The translations under genes and the position numbers were made by a program. Of a DNA stretch of 20,044 nucleotides, positions 1-7,223 are shown piece by piece. The DNA comes from an uncultured Sphingomonadaceae bacterium (GTDB taxonomy: Bacteria > Pseudomonadota > Alphaproteobacteria > Sphingomonadales > Sphingomonadaceae). The notes beneath the pieces are model-generated. The model did no database searches. It was given only the letters and a program-made list of their open reading frames with translations, and had not been told where the DNA came from. Each line of letters starts with the position of its first letter. Position 1 is the stretch's first letter. The DNA lies in NCBI GenBank assembly GCA_946479505.1, contig CAMLGC010000046.1, positions 1-20,044 on the forward strand. Direction: 5' to 3'.

Positions 1-31
1 ACGCCTCCATGACTGCAATATTTCAACTTTA

Positions 32-331
32 TTACAAGGCCGTGCCCCCGTCCGCCAGCCGATACGCCTTCAGCCCCTCGAAAATTTCCTGCGCATAATG
101 CAGCACCGAGGTCGCCGTATCGAGCGTCAGCGGCTCGCGCGGGCCGATCCGCGCGTCGTGCCAGCCCTCCGCCTCGCTGTAGCGGATCGTGACCATGTGA
201 TCGGTGAAGACGCGGCCGAAACCGGGATCGGCGATGCGCCGCGTGCGCTCGCTGGTGTCGACGGGCGAGGGATGTGGGTCGAAGGTGAAGGCCGGCAGCG
301 CCGCCGGCGCGCTCGGGAAATCGTCTGGCAT
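32..331 (-). pseudogene. ilvE: Branched-chain amino acid aminotransferase, 5' fragment (truncated)
   Basis: The 99-residue product matches the N-terminus of class IV, PLP-dependent branched-chain aminotransferases, which interconvert Leu/Ile/Val and their 2-oxo acids. The family-typical stretch is clear: PGFGRVFTDHM, IRYSEAEGWHDARI, VLHYAQEIFEGLKAYR. Full-length enzymes are about 360 residues. Here the frame stops right after ADGGTAL, where FRPxxNARRF is expected, so the PLP lysine and most of the enzyme are missing. The stop (32-34) lies in an AT-rich 34-bp stretch, with two more stops in the same frame just beyond. The start ATG at 329-331 has a GAGGA-like Shine-Dalgarno; the frame is open upstream to 397, but those residues do not look conserved. 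The gene diverges from a MarR regulator 43 bp away. Either an insertion or rearrangement broke the gene, or the window begins at an assembly edge. The family call is firm; calling it a pseudogene is inference. Confidence 0.75.
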
Positions 332-374
332 CGTCCTCGTCCGGGCATGTTTTTCGGGTTGAAGCCTTCTACGG

Positions 375-884
375 ATGGCGGCAAAACCGGTCAACATGGC
401 TGCCCCAACCCAGTCCGCTTCGCCGCTTTTCCTCCGCGAGCCCGAAATCCGCCGCGGAATCGAGCTGCTCTATTTCGGCTACAGCCACATGACGCGCTCG
501 ATCGATCGCGGGCTCGCGGCGCAGGGCCTCGGCCGCGCACACCACCGCGCGCTCTATTTCATCGCGCGCCAGCCCGATCTGACGGTGAGCCAGCTTCTGG
601 CGGTGCTCGCGATCACCAAGCAGTCGCTGGGGCGGGTGCTCAACGAGCTCACAGAGCGCGGGCTGGTCGAGGCGCGTCCCGGCGAGCGCGATCGACGCCA
701 GCGGCTGCTGCGGCTGACGGAAAGCGGCGCGAGACTCGAAGCCGAATTGTTCGAGGCGATCCGCACGAGGCTGTCAGCGGCCTATGCGAGCGCCGGCCAG
801 AACGCGGTCAGCGGCTTCTGGGCGGTGCTGGAAGGCTTGATCCCCGAAAGCGAAAAGGCGCGCGTGCAGGCGCTGCGCGACTAG
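375..884 (+). CDS. MarR family transcriptional regulator
   Basis: A 169-residue protein with the winged-helix MarR fold. An N-terminal helix (about residues 25-50) is followed by the recognition region TVSQLLAVLAITKQSLGRVLNELTERGLVE, the wing with the DRRQRLLRLTESG signature typical of MarR proteins, and a C-terminal dimerisation helix. MarR proteins are dimeric DNA-binding repressors or activators, often responding to small ligands and often controlling a divergent neighbour. The divergent neighbour here is ilvE, with only 43 bp between starts, so control of ilvE and of itself is plausible but not shown. A second ATG at 396 (MAAPTQS) is an equally possible start, since neither has a strong Shine-Dalgarno. 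The TAG stop at 882-884 overlaps the proC stop on the other strand. Confidence 0.88.
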   Translation: MAAKPVNMAAPTQSASPLFLREPEIRRGIELLYFGYSHMTRSIDRGLAAQGLGRAHHRALYFIARQPDLTVSQLLAVLAITKQSLGRVLNELTERGLVEARPGERDRRQRLLRLTESGARLEAELFEAIRTRLSAAYASAGQNAVSGFWAVLEGLIPESEKARVQALRD

Positions 885-1702
885 CGCGCCGCTGCCGCCA
901 GCTCGCCGTTGCGCTTTTCCGACGCCGCAAGCGTGTGGCGCAGGAGCGTTGCGAGCGCATCATCCTCGTCGAGGACGTTCATCCCCTCGCGCGTCGAGCC
1001 GCCGGGGCTCGCAACCCGATCCGCGAGTGTCGCCGGCGCGTCGTCCGACCGTGCGGCGAGCTCGGCGGCACCGTTGACGGTCGCGGTTGCGAGGCGCAGC
1101 GCCTGGTCTCCGGGAAGCCCGAGCGCCGCGCCGGCCTCGGCGAGCGCGTCGATGAAGCGATAGACGAAGCCCGGGCCGCAGCCAGACAGCGCCGTCACCG
1201 CGTCGAACTGGTCCTCGCGCGCGATCCATTCGACGAGCCCGAGCGAGCCCATCAGCGCCGACGCCGCCCTGCCCTGCGCGCTCTCCGGGTCGACGCCGTG
1301 GAGCGCGACCACGCCCTTGCCGAGCGCAACGGGGAGATTGGGCATCACCCGCACGATCGCCTCCGCCTCGAAACGTCTGGCGAGCGCGCCGACCTCGACG
1401 CCTGCAAGGATCGAGAGCAGCAGCTTCACGCCCTTGATGCGCCCGCCGATCGCATCCGCAACATCATCGAGCATCTGCGGCTTGACCCCGAGCATCAGCG
1501 CCTCGGGCACCCCGTCCCCGGGCGGCGTGGTGACATGCCGCACGCCATCGGGAAGCTGCGGCGTGCCCGGATCGATCACCGTCACGCTCGTGGGATCGAC
1601 ATCGCCGCTCGCGACCCATTGGCGCAGCATCGCGCCCGCCATGTTGCCGCAGCCGATCAGCCAGATGCTCTTGGGCCGAACACTTTTGGAGTCATCCGTG
1701 AT
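881..1702 (-). CDS. proC: Pyrroline-5-carboxylate reductase (start uncertain, possibly ATC)
   Basis: ProC reduces 1-pyrroline-5-carboxylate to L-proline with NAD(P)H in the cytosol. The Rossmann motif IWLIGCGNMAGAML lies near the N-terminus. The P5CR signature follows near the C-terminus (LSGCGPGFVYRFIDALAEAG, then ASPGGSTREGMNVLDEDD). The conserved part begins at about PKSIWLIG, yet no ATG, GTG or TTG lies in frame nearby. The frame is open upstream to a GTG at 1766-1768 and an ATG at 1802-1804, both deep inside ybjN and giving a protein too long for the family. An in-frame ATC at 1700-1702 sits 5 nt after GGGAGAA and overlaps the ybjN stop as TAATC; from there the product is 273 residues, usual for ProC. 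Alternatively, one missing A in the AAAA run (1684-1687) would join an ATG at 1693-1695 to the frame. Function is firm; the start is not. Confidence 0.9.
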   Translation of the reverse strand: MTDDSKSVRPKSIWLIGCGNMAGAMLRQWVASGDVDPTSVTVIDPGTPQLPDGVRHVTTPPGDGVPEALMLGVKPQMLDDVADAIGGRIKGVKLLLSILAGVEVGALARRFEAEAIVRVMPNLPVALGKGVVALHGVDPESAQGRAASALMGSLGLVEWIAREDQFDAVTALSGCGPGFVYRFIDALAEAGAALGLPGDQALRLATATVNGAAELAARSDDAPATLADRVASPGGSTREGMNVLDEDDALATLLRHTLAASEKRNGELAAAAR

Positions 1703-2208
1703 TATGCTTCTCCCTGGGTTTCGATGAGTGCGGCGGCGATCGCTTCCTTCGGGCTCTTCCCGCCCCACAAAACGAACTGGAACACGGGATAGAAGCGCTC
1801 GCATTCGTCGATCGCCGATTCGACGAGCAATTCGGCCGCAGCGAGCGAAAGCGTGCCTTCCTCTTCGCCGTCGATCAGCGCGGCGTGGCGGAAGAGGAGG
1901 ATGCCGCTCGATGACCAGAGCTCGAAATGCCCGATCCAGAGCTGCTCGTTGACCAGCCCGATCGTCTCGTAGAGCGCCGCGCGGCGATCGTCGGTGACGC
2001 GAATGTCGGGGAAGGCGAGGAACTGGAGAACGCTGTCCTCCTCACGCCATAGCGCGCGCAGCTCGTACTGCGCCCAGCTTCCCTTCACCTCGACGATGAT
2101 CTCGTCTTCCTGGCGCTCGTAGGACCAGCCGTGCGCGGCGACATAGCTTTCGAGCATGTCGATCGGCGCGGCCACGTCGTCGCGTTCCAGATCGCTTTCG
2201 TCCAGCAT
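1702..2208 (-). CDS. YbjN domain-containing protein
   Basis: A 168-residue acidic protein of the YbjN family (bacterial sensory-transduction-regulator domain). Visible family features are an N-terminal helix after MLDESDLERDD, the strand pair with EIIVEVKGSWAQYELRALWREEDSVLQFLAFPDIRV, and the NEQLWIGHFELWSSSGILLFRHAAL block. The molecular function of the family is not established; E. coli YbjN affects motility, stress tolerance and exopolysaccharide, possibly indirectly. The ATG at 2206-2208 follows GGGAGG at 8 nt, so it is preferred over the longer open frame reaching 2358. It lies directly upstream of proC, with its TAA overlapping the putative ATC start of proC, which suggests translational coupling. 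It is probably part of the ubiK-ybjN-proC transcription unit. Confidence 0.85.
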   Translation of the reverse strand: MLDESDLERDDVAAPIDMLESYVAAHGWSYERQEDEIIVEVKGSWAQYELRALWREEDSVLQFLAFPDIRVTDDRRAALYETIGLVNEQLWIGHFELWSSSGILLFRHAALIDGEEEGTLSLAAAELLVESAIDECERFYPVFQFVLWGGKSPKEAIAAALIETQGEA

Positions 2209-2302
2209 CACCGGGCCTCCCTCACCTGACCCTGCCAAGCGGGTCGGCAACGCACAACCGGGCAAATCGAGCCGTCTCGAAAATAGCTGTGGAGAATGAA
2301 GT

Positions 2303-2587
2303 TCAGCCCTTCTTGCGCGGCGATTTTGGCGCGGCGGGCGCGGGCGCCTGCGCAGCATCGATCGCGTCGAGCCGGGCTTTCAGCGCCTCGGCTTCGTCGC
2401 GCGCAGCGGCGGCCATCGCCTTGACCGCCTCGAATTCCTCGCGGCTGACGAAATCGAGCCCGCCGATCCATTCCTTCGCGCGCGCCCGCGCGCCGGCCTC
2501 GGCCTCGCGGCCCATCCCCGCGAAGGTGCCTGCGGCACCGTTCACGAACTTGACGAAATCGTCGAACAACTTGTTGTCGGCCTGCAT
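2303..2587 (-). CDS. Accessory factor UbiK/BMFP family protein
   Basis: A 94-residue protein of the BMFP/DUF526 family, which includes E. coli UbiK (YqiC), a small coiled-coil protein that assists the aerobic ubiquinone-biosynthesis (Ubi) complex and membrane association. The N-terminus (MQADNKLFDDFVKFVNGAAG) is an amphipathic helix. The SREEFEAVKAMAAAARDEAEALKARLDAID stretch is the family's C-terminal coiled coil. It ends in a short Pro/Ala/Lys tail (APAPAAPKSPRKKG) that looks disordered. The start at 2585-2587 is chosen because the conserved N-terminus begins there; the open frame continues upstream to 2698 but overlaps tspO. The role in quinone synthesis is inferred from the family. The symbol is left blank because only family membership is visible. 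Confidence 0.8.
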   Translation of the reverse strand: MQADNKLFDDFVKFVNGAAGTFAGMGREAEAGARARAKEWIGGLDFVSREEFEAVKAMAAAARDEAEALKARLDAIDAAQAPAPAAPKSPRKKG

Positions 2588-2606
2588 CGTGCGTCCTCGT
2601 AGATCT

Positions 2607-3161
2607 TCAGAGCTCGATCTGGGTGCTCGACGCTGAAGGCACAAGCCTTTCCGCGTTGGGATTGAGCTGATGAATGCCGAGCGTGAGCATGCCGGCAAAG
2701 CAGATCCACGCGAGATACGGCACCATCAGCCACGCCGCCGCGCTGCGGATGCGCCCGAACACGATTGTCGTCGCGATCGCCAGCACCAGCATCGCGACGA
2801 TGACGGCGAGCGCGAGCATCACCGCGTGCGCACCGAAAAAAATCGGCGTCCAGGCGAGATTGACCAGCAATTGCAGCACGAACAATCCGATCGCGAGCCC
2901 GCGCCCGCGTGCGCCGCGTGCGTGGAGGATCAGCGCGACCGCGATGCCCTGCAGCACATAGAGGATCGCCCAGGCGAGGGGGAACACCCAATCGGGCGGG
3001 GTGATCGCGGGCTTTGCGAGCATCGCGTACCAGCTATTCTCGGAGCCGCTCGGCACCATCCGGCCGGAGAGAAAACCGAGGAAAAGCACCAACGGCACCG
3101 TCACGACAGCCCAGCGCAGGAAGGACATGCGCAACTGTGCGCTGGACGCGATCTCGGTCAT
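2607..3161 (-). CDS. tspO: TspO/MBR family protein (tryptophan-rich sensory protein)
   Basis: A 184-residue integral membrane protein of the TspO/peripheral benzodiazepine receptor family, which binds porphyrins and related ligands and modulates tetrapyrrole or stress responses. Five hydrophobic helices are visible: WAVVTVPLVLFLGFLSG, the segment around WVFPLAWAILYVLQGIAVALIL, GLFVLQLLVNLAWTPIFFGA, MLALAVIVAMLVLAIATTIVF, and AAAWLMVPYLAWICFAGML. The family motifs WYAMLAKPAITPPDWVFPLAW, NLAWTPIFFG and PYLAWICFAG...N are present. The start at 3159-3161 gives MTEIASSAQ; an in-frame ATG 11 codons later (MSFLRWA) is an alternative. It is transcribed from the tlyA side, with an 86-bp gap that contains a GC-rich hairpin (3179-3197). 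Confidence 0.9.
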   Translation of the reverse strand: MTEIASSAQLRMSFLRWAVVTVPLVLFLGFLSGRMVPSGSENSWYAMLAKPAITPPDWVFPLAWAILYVLQGIAVALILHARGARGRGLAIGLFVLQLLVNLAWTPIFFGAHAVMLALAVIVAMLVLAIATTIVFGRIRSAAAWLMVPYLAWICFAGMLTLGIHQLNPNAERLVPSASSTQIEL

Positions 3162-3247
3162 GCACGCTCTTTCGGTTCGCCGGGCGCCATGCCCGGCTCG
3201 CCCGACGCGCTTACAACGAAAGCATCTCGGCCGGAAACCCGCCGCGT

Positions 3248-3979
3248 TCAGCGCGAAGCGGCGAGCAGGAACTCGATATTGCCTTCGGGTCCCGTAACGG
3301 GACTCTGCTCGATACCCTCGACGCGCCAGCCCTTGCTCACGAACCACGCCGCCACCTCGTCGCACACGCGCGCATGGACGGCGGGATCGCGCACAACGCC
3401 GCCCTTCCCCACCTCCTCGCGCCCTGCTTCGAACTGCGGCTTCACCAGCACGAGCGCCCGCGCCTGCTCCTTGGCGAAGCCGAGCGGCACATCGAGCACC
3501 TTGGCGAGCCCGATAAAGCTCGCATCGCACACGATCAGATCGACCGTTTCTGGGATGTGGGCTGGGGTCAGCACGCGCGCGCTGGTCTGTTCGTGGACGA
3601 TCACGCGCGGGTCCTGCCGCAGCTTCCAGGCGAGCTGGTTGGTGCCGCTGTCCACCGCATAGACGCGGCGAACCCCGCGCGAGAGCAGCACGTCGGTGAA
3701 CCCGCCGGTCGACGATCCCACATCCATCGCAACCGCGCCCGCCACGTCCCAGCCGAACGCATCGAGCCCATGCGCCAGCTTGATCCCCCCGCGCGACACC
3801 CACGGATGATCGCGCCCGCGCACCTCGACCGCGGCGTCGTCGGCAAGCTGCTGCCCCGCCTTGTCGATCTTGCGCTCACCGACGAACACAAGCCCGGCCA
3901 TCACGAGCGCCTGCGCCCGCGTCCGCGACTCCGCGAGCCCGCGATCGACGAGAAGCTGGTCGATGCGGATCTTACGCAA
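3248..3979 (-). CDS. tlyA: TlyA family rRNA (cytidine-2'-O)-methyltransferase / hemolysin A-like
   Basis: A 243-residue protein with an N-terminal S4 RNA-binding domain (residues about 1-60) and a FtsJ/RrmJ-like Rossmann methyltransferase domain. The SAM motif DVGSSTGGF is at 86-94. K67, D152, K180 and a C-terminal glutamate in GNIEFLL fit the K-D-K-E tetrad of 2'-O-methyltransferases. TlyA enzymes methylate cytidines in 16S and/or 23S rRNA; the old hemolysin name is historical. The start codon is TTG (3977-3979), the only one that fits the conserved N-terminus RKIRIDQLLVDRGLAESRTRAQ. It lies inside the end of vapC in another frame, an 8-bp overlap. tlyA commonly follows dxs in alphaproteobacteria; here vapBC separates them, so tlyA probably depends on the vapBC promoter or dxs read-through, and on coupling to vapC translation. 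Confidence 0.9.
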   Translation of the reverse strand: MRKIRIDQLLVDRGLAESRTRAQALVMAGLVFVGERKIDKAGQQLADDAAVEVRGRDHPWVSRGGIKLAHGLDAFGWDVAGAVAMDVGSSTGGFTDVLLSRGVRRVYAVDSGTNQLAWKLRQDPRVIVHEQTSARVLTPAHIPETVDLIVCDASFIGLAKVLDVPLGFAKEQARALVLVKPQFEAGREEVGKGGVVRDPAVHARVCDEVAAWFVSKGWRVEGIEQSPVTGPEGNIEFLLAASR

Positions 3980-4370
3980 GGAAGGGGTTCTCGATGCGGA
4001 GCCGACCTTCGATCACGAGGCCGTGATGCATGTCTTCGGAATAGAGAATGTGGCATCGCGTCGCGATCGCGGCGGCAACGATCGTGGCATCCCAGATCGA
4101 CAGCTTGTATCGTTCAGCAATCACCATCGCATTACGCTGCATGCTGAGATCGATGGGCGTGATCTTGACGAGCGCGGAAATCGTATCGACGAAATTGTGG
4201 ACACGCACCCACTCCAATTTCATCTTCCGGCGGGCGACATGCACCGTTTCGTTGAGCACTTGGACGCTGATCCAGCCGCCCGTGGCAAGCAGCTCATCGC
4301 TACGATTGGCCTTCGCCGGGGCGTCACTTGCCGAATAGAGGACGACATTGCTGTCGAAGAACACTGTCAT
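3972..4370 (-). CDS. vapC: VapC-type PIN domain ribonuclease toxin
   Basis: A 132-residue PIN-domain protein. The acidic active-site residues expected for Mg2+-dependent ribonuclease toxins are visible: D6 in FFDSNVVLYS, E41 in VLNETVHV, D94 in LSIWDATIVAAA and D113 in LYSEDMHHG. The family usually cleaves specific tRNA or rRNA sites when free of antitoxin. Its ATG overlaps the vapB stop by 4 bp (ATGA), the usual antitoxin-toxin coupling. Its own stop lies 8 bp inside tlyA. The catalytic set is intact, so the toxin is probably functional; its RNA target cannot be read from the sequence. The call rests on the PIN motifs plus the adjacent AbrB-type antitoxin. Confidence 0.88.
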   Translation of the reverse strand: MTVFFDSNVVLYSASDAPAKANRSDELLATGGWISVQVLNETVHVARRKMKLEWVRVHNFVDTISALVKITPIDLSMQRNAMVIAERYKLSIWDATIVAAAIATRCHILYSEDMHHGLVIEGRLRIENPFLA

Positions 4371-4609
4371 TCGGAGCCGCGGGCATGCGCTTCTTCGCGA
4401 TCGAACTTGAAATCAGCAGGCAGCAACCCGCGAAACTGTCGCAGCCGCCCGAGCGCCGCTTCGCGGCGCTGACGCTCGGTGATTACCGCAACCTTGTGTT
4501 TGTCTAGCGCACATAGCTCGACATCGTCTCCCTCCGCGAGATCGAGTGCGCGCGCGACATCGGCAGGAATACGGATCGCCAGACTGTTGCCCCATTTTGA
4601 TACCTGCAT
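4367..4609 (-). CDS. vapB: AbrB/MazE-type antitoxin of the VapBC pair
   Basis: An 80-residue protein with an N-terminal AbrB/SpoVT swapped-hairpin DNA-binding domain (MQVSKWGNSLAIRIPADVARALDLAEGDDVEL, about residues 1-45). The charged C-terminal tail (RGLLPADFKFDREEAHARGSE) is of the kind that wraps into the VapC active site. It is expected to neutralise VapC by direct binding and, with VapC, to repress its own promoter. The start ATG at 4607-4609 has AGGAAG at good spacing. The upstream 57 bp holds a perfect 9-bp inverted repeat over the predicted -10, consistent with autoregulation. Its stop overlaps the vapC start. Confidence 0.88.
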   Translation of the reverse strand: MQVSKWGNSLAIRIPADVARALDLAEGDDVELCALDKHKVAVITERQRREAALGRLRQFRGLLPADFKFDREEAHARGSE

Positions 4610-4621
4610 GACGGCTTCCTA

Positions 4622-4646
4622 GATATACATCTGGCAAATGTATATC
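4622..4646. promoter_or_regulatory. Inverted-repeat operator of vapBC
   Basis: A perfect 9-bp inverted repeat: GATATACAT (4622-4630), spacer CTGGCAA (4631-4637), ATGTATATC (4638-4646). It lies 13-37 bp upstream of the vapB start and overlaps the predicted vapBC -10. It is AT-rich in a GC-rich region, and AbrB-type antitoxins bind such palindromes, so it is very probably the VapB/VapBC operator. The palindrome is seen directly; binding is inferred. Confidence 0.75.
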
Positions 4647-4665
4647 CGTCCAGGTCAATCGTCAA
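4637..4665 (-). promoter_or_regulatory. Predicted sigma-70 promoter of vapBC
   Basis: On the minus strand, a -35-like TTGACG (4660-4665) is followed after 17 bp by a -10-like TACATT (4637-4642). It fits the gap between the dxs stop (4667) and the vapB start (4609), and the operator palindrome covers the -10. This suggests that the toxin-antitoxin pair, and probably tlyA downstream, has a promoter separate from dxs. The prediction rests on sequence match only. Confidence 0.5.
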
Positions 4666-4666
4666 T

Positions 4667-6592
4667 TCATGCCCGTGCGCCCTCCACGACGCCGCCGGAA
4701 TTGTGCCGCAGCGCCTTGAGAACGGTCTCGACGATGGCCGCTGCGTCCAGCCCGGCTTCCTTATACTGCTTCTCGGGCTTGTCCTGGTCCTGGAAACGGT
4801 CGGGCAGGCGCATCGTGCGCAGCTTAAGCCCGGCGTCGATCAGGCCTTCGTCGCTCGCATAAGTGAGGACGTGCGCGCCGAGGCCGCCGATCGCCGCCTC
4901 CTCGATCGTTACCGCGACATCGTGCGTCGTCAGCAAACGGCGGATCAGCTCCTGGTCGAGGGGTTTGGCGAAGCGTAGATCGGCCACGGTGGTGCTCAGC
5001 CCCCGCGCGTCGAGCGCGTCGGCGGCCTTGAGCGCATCGGCGAGCCGCGTGCCGAGCGACAGGATCGCCACCTTCTTGCCTTCGCGCACGATGCGGCCCT
5101 TGCCGATCTCCAGCAATTGCGGGGTCTCGGGCAGCTTCACGCCTACCCCGTTCCCACGCGGATAGCGCACCGCGATCGGCCCGCTGTCGTGCTCGGCCGC
5201 GGTATAGGTCATGTGGACGAGTTCGGCCTCGTCAGCGGCGGCCATCACCACGAAATTGGGCAAGGTCGCGAGATAGGTGACGTCGAAGCTGCCCGCGTGC
5301 GTCGCCCCGTCGGCGCCGACCAGTCCGGCGCGGTCGATTGCAAACCGCACCGGAAGGTTCTGGATCGCGACATCGTGGACGACCTGGTCATAGGCACGCT
5401 GGAGGAACGTCGAATAGATCGCGCAAAACGGCCGCATTCCCTGCGCTGCGAGCCCCGCCGCGAAGGTGACGGCATGCTGCTCGGCGATCCCGACATCGAA
5501 CGCGCGATTCGGATGCGCTTTCGCGAACTTGTCCACGCCGGTGCCCGAGGGCATCGCCGCGGTGATCGCGCAGATGCGCTCGTCGGTCTCGGCGAGTCTG
5601 GCGAGCGTCTCGCCGAACACGTTCTGGTAGGAGGGTGGCCCCGGCGGCGCCTTGGCTTGCGCGCCGGTGATGACGTCGAACTTCTGGACGCCGTGATATT
5701 TGTCCGCCGATTCTTCGGCCGGTGCGTAGCCCTTGCCCTTCTTGGTAACGACGTGGACGAGGATCGGCCCCTCATCGGCGTCGCGGACATTCTCGAGCAC
5801 GGGGATCAAATGGTCGAGATTGTGGCCGTCGATCGGACCGACATAATAGAAGCCCAGTTCCTCGAACAGCGTGCCGCCGGTGACCATCCCGCGGGTATAT
5901 TCCTCCGCCTTGCCTAGCGACTGATGGACCCGCCGCGACAACTTCTTGGCGACGCGGCTGGCGAGGCTGCGCAACCCCAGATATTCGGACGACGAGATCA
6001 ACCGCGCGAGATAGGCGGAAAGCCCACCCACCGGCGGCGCAATCGACATGTCGTTGTCGTTGAGGATGACGACGAGACGGTTGCCCGCCGCCTCGGCATT
6101 GTTCATCGCCTCATAGGCCATGCCGGCGGACATCGCGCCGTCGCCGATCACCGCGATCGCCTTGCTCGGCCCGGCGGAAAGCTTGTTCGCGGTCGCAAAG
6201 CCCAGCGCAGCGGAAATCGATGTCGAGCTATGCGCCGCGCCGAACGGATCGTATTCGCTCTCGCTCCGCTTGGTGAAGCCCGACAGGCCGCCGCCTTGCC
6301 GCAGCGTGCGGATGCGGTCCCGCCGGCCGGTCAGGATCTTGTGCGGATAGCATTGGTGCCCGACGTCCCAGACGAGCCGGTCGCGCGGCGTATCGAAGAC
6401 GTAGTGGATCGCGACCGTGAGCTCGACGACGCCGAGTCCCGAGCCGAGATGACCGCCCGTCGCGCCGACCGCCGAGATTGTCTCGGAGCGGAGCTCGTCG
6501 GCAAGCTGCCGGAGCTGCCCGGGCTTGAGCGTGCGCAGATCCTCGGGCGTCGAGACCGTGTCAAGCAGCGGCGTATTAGGGAGGTCGGTCAT
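4667..6592 (-). CDS. dxs: 1-deoxy-D-xylulose-5-phosphate synthase
   Basis: A 641-residue thiamine-diphosphate enzyme that condenses pyruvate and glyceraldehyde 3-phosphate to DXP, the first step of the MEP isoprenoid pathway. Visible are the N-terminal [40 protein letters not shown] with its active-site histidine, the ThDP/Mg site [17 protein letters not shown]...NDNDMSI, the pyrimidine domain with the catalytic glutamate in [16 protein letters not shown], and a C-terminal transketolase-C domain. Length is normal. The start at 6590-6592 ([10 protein letters not shown]) matches the family; the open frame up to 6724 overlaps the divergent GNAT gene. In sphingomonads this enzyme supplies carotenoid, ubiquinone and hopanoid precursors. 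It would normally sit next to tlyA; vapBC now lies between them. Confidence 0.97.
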   Translation of the reverse strand: MTDLPNTPLLDTVSTPEDLRTLKPGQLRQLADELRSETISAVGATGGHLGSGLGVVELTVAIHYVFDTPRDRLVWDVGHQCYPHKILTGRRDRIRTLRQGGGLSGFTKRSESEYDPFGAAHSSTSISAALGFATANKLSAGPSKAIAVIGDGAMSAGMAYEAMNNAEAAGNRLVVILNDNDMSIAPPVGGLSAYLARLISSSEYLGLRSLASRVAKKLSRRVHQSLGKAEEYTRGMVTGGTLFEELGFYYVGPIDGHNLDHLIPVLENVRDADEGPILVHVVTKKGKGYAPAEESADKYHGVQKFDVITGAQAKAPPGPPSYQNVFGETLARLAETDERICAITAAMPSGTGVDKFAKAHPNRAFDVGIAEQHAVTFAAGLAAQGMRPFCAIYSTFLQRAYDQVVHDVAIQNLPVRFAIDRAGLVGADGATHAGSFDVTYLATLPNFVVMAAADEAELVHMTYTAAEHDSGPIAVRYPRGNGVGVKLPETPQLLEIGKGRIVREGKKVAILSLGTRLADALKAADALDARGLSTTVADLRFAKPLDQELIRRLLTTHDVAVTIEEAAIGGLGAHVLTYASDEGLIDAGLKLRTMRLPDRFQDQDKPEKQYKEAGLDAAAIVETVLKALRHNSGGVVEGARA

Positions 6593-6689
6593 CGTGCGCG
6601 GTCTAGACCAGTGCGAACATGGTGTCGATTGCGACGATATGGGTGCATCGTTTCTTGACCGCCAGTGGATCGCGGCCAAGGTGACACCG

Positions 6690-7223
6690 ATGATCGACCT
6701 GCGCCTCGCCGAGCACATCGACATTCCCGCGATCCGCGCGCTGATGAATCGGTCGATCGGCCTGCTCCAGCGCAGCTTTCTCTCCGCTGCCGAAATCGAG
6801 GCGAGCCGTGCGGTGATGGGGCTCGATACGACGCTGATCGCCGATCGGACCTATTGGCTCGCCTTCATCGACGGCGTGCTTGCGGGATGCGGTGGCTGGA
6901 GCCGGCGGGCGACACTCTACGGCGGCGACCATTCAACCAAGCTGCGCGACGCGCGCCCGCTCGATCCCGCGCACGAGCCCGCTCGTATCCGCGCGATGTT
7001 CACCGATCCGGAATTTCCCCGCCGCGGCGTCGGTCGCGCGATCCTCACGCGGTGCGAAGCGGAAGCGCGCGCCGCCGACTTCACCCGCGCCGAAATGATG
7101 GCCACCCTCGCCGGGGAACCGCTCTACCGTGCCTGCGGCTACGCGACCGTCGAGCGCACGACAGCCGCGCCCATAGGCGGCGTCGCGGTGCCGCTGGTCA
7201 GGATGGCGAAGGCGCTAATCTAA
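6690..7223 (+). CDS. GNAT family N-acetyltransferase
   Basis: A 177-residue Gcn5-related acetyltransferase. The acetyl-CoA pyrophosphate-binding loop is visible as [23 protein letters not shown] (R/Q-x-x-G-x-G/A type), preceded by strand residues [10 protein letters not shown] and followed by [19 protein letters not shown], the usual C-terminal GNAT strand and helix. The substrate is unknown. The ATG at 6690-6692 has AAGGTG six bases upstream; an earlier ATG at 6639 is possible. The gene diverges from dxs, with 97 bp between starts. Its TAA (7221-7223) forms a 4-bp CTAA overlap with the stop of the Zur-like gene on the opposite strand. Confidence 0.85.
   Translation: MIDLRLAEHIDIPAIRALMNRSIGLLQRSFLSAAEIEASRAVMGLDTTLIADRTYWLAFIDGVLAGCGGWSRRATLYGGDHSTKLRDARPLDPAHEPARIRAMFTDPEFPRRGVGRAILTRCEAEARAADFTRAEMMATLAGEPLYRACGYATVERTTAAPIGGVAVPLVRMAKALI

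Noticed and set aside
98..1792. A 564-residue open frame on the plus strand
   Set aside because: It runs antisense to proC and ybjN and across marR, is very rich in Arg and Ala, and shows no family motifs; long shadow frames are expected at this GC content.
2264..2280. Short hairpin TCGAG-4 nt-CTCGA followed by TTT on the minus strand, downstream of ubiK-like
   Set aside because: A 5-bp stem and three T residues are too weak to call a terminator, and the downstream genes are probably co-transcribed.
3179..3197. GC-rich hairpin (7-bp stem, 5-nt loop) between tlyA and tspO
   Set aside because: There is no T-tract on either strand, so it is not a convincing intrinsic terminator; it could be a tspO leader element, but nothing else supports that.
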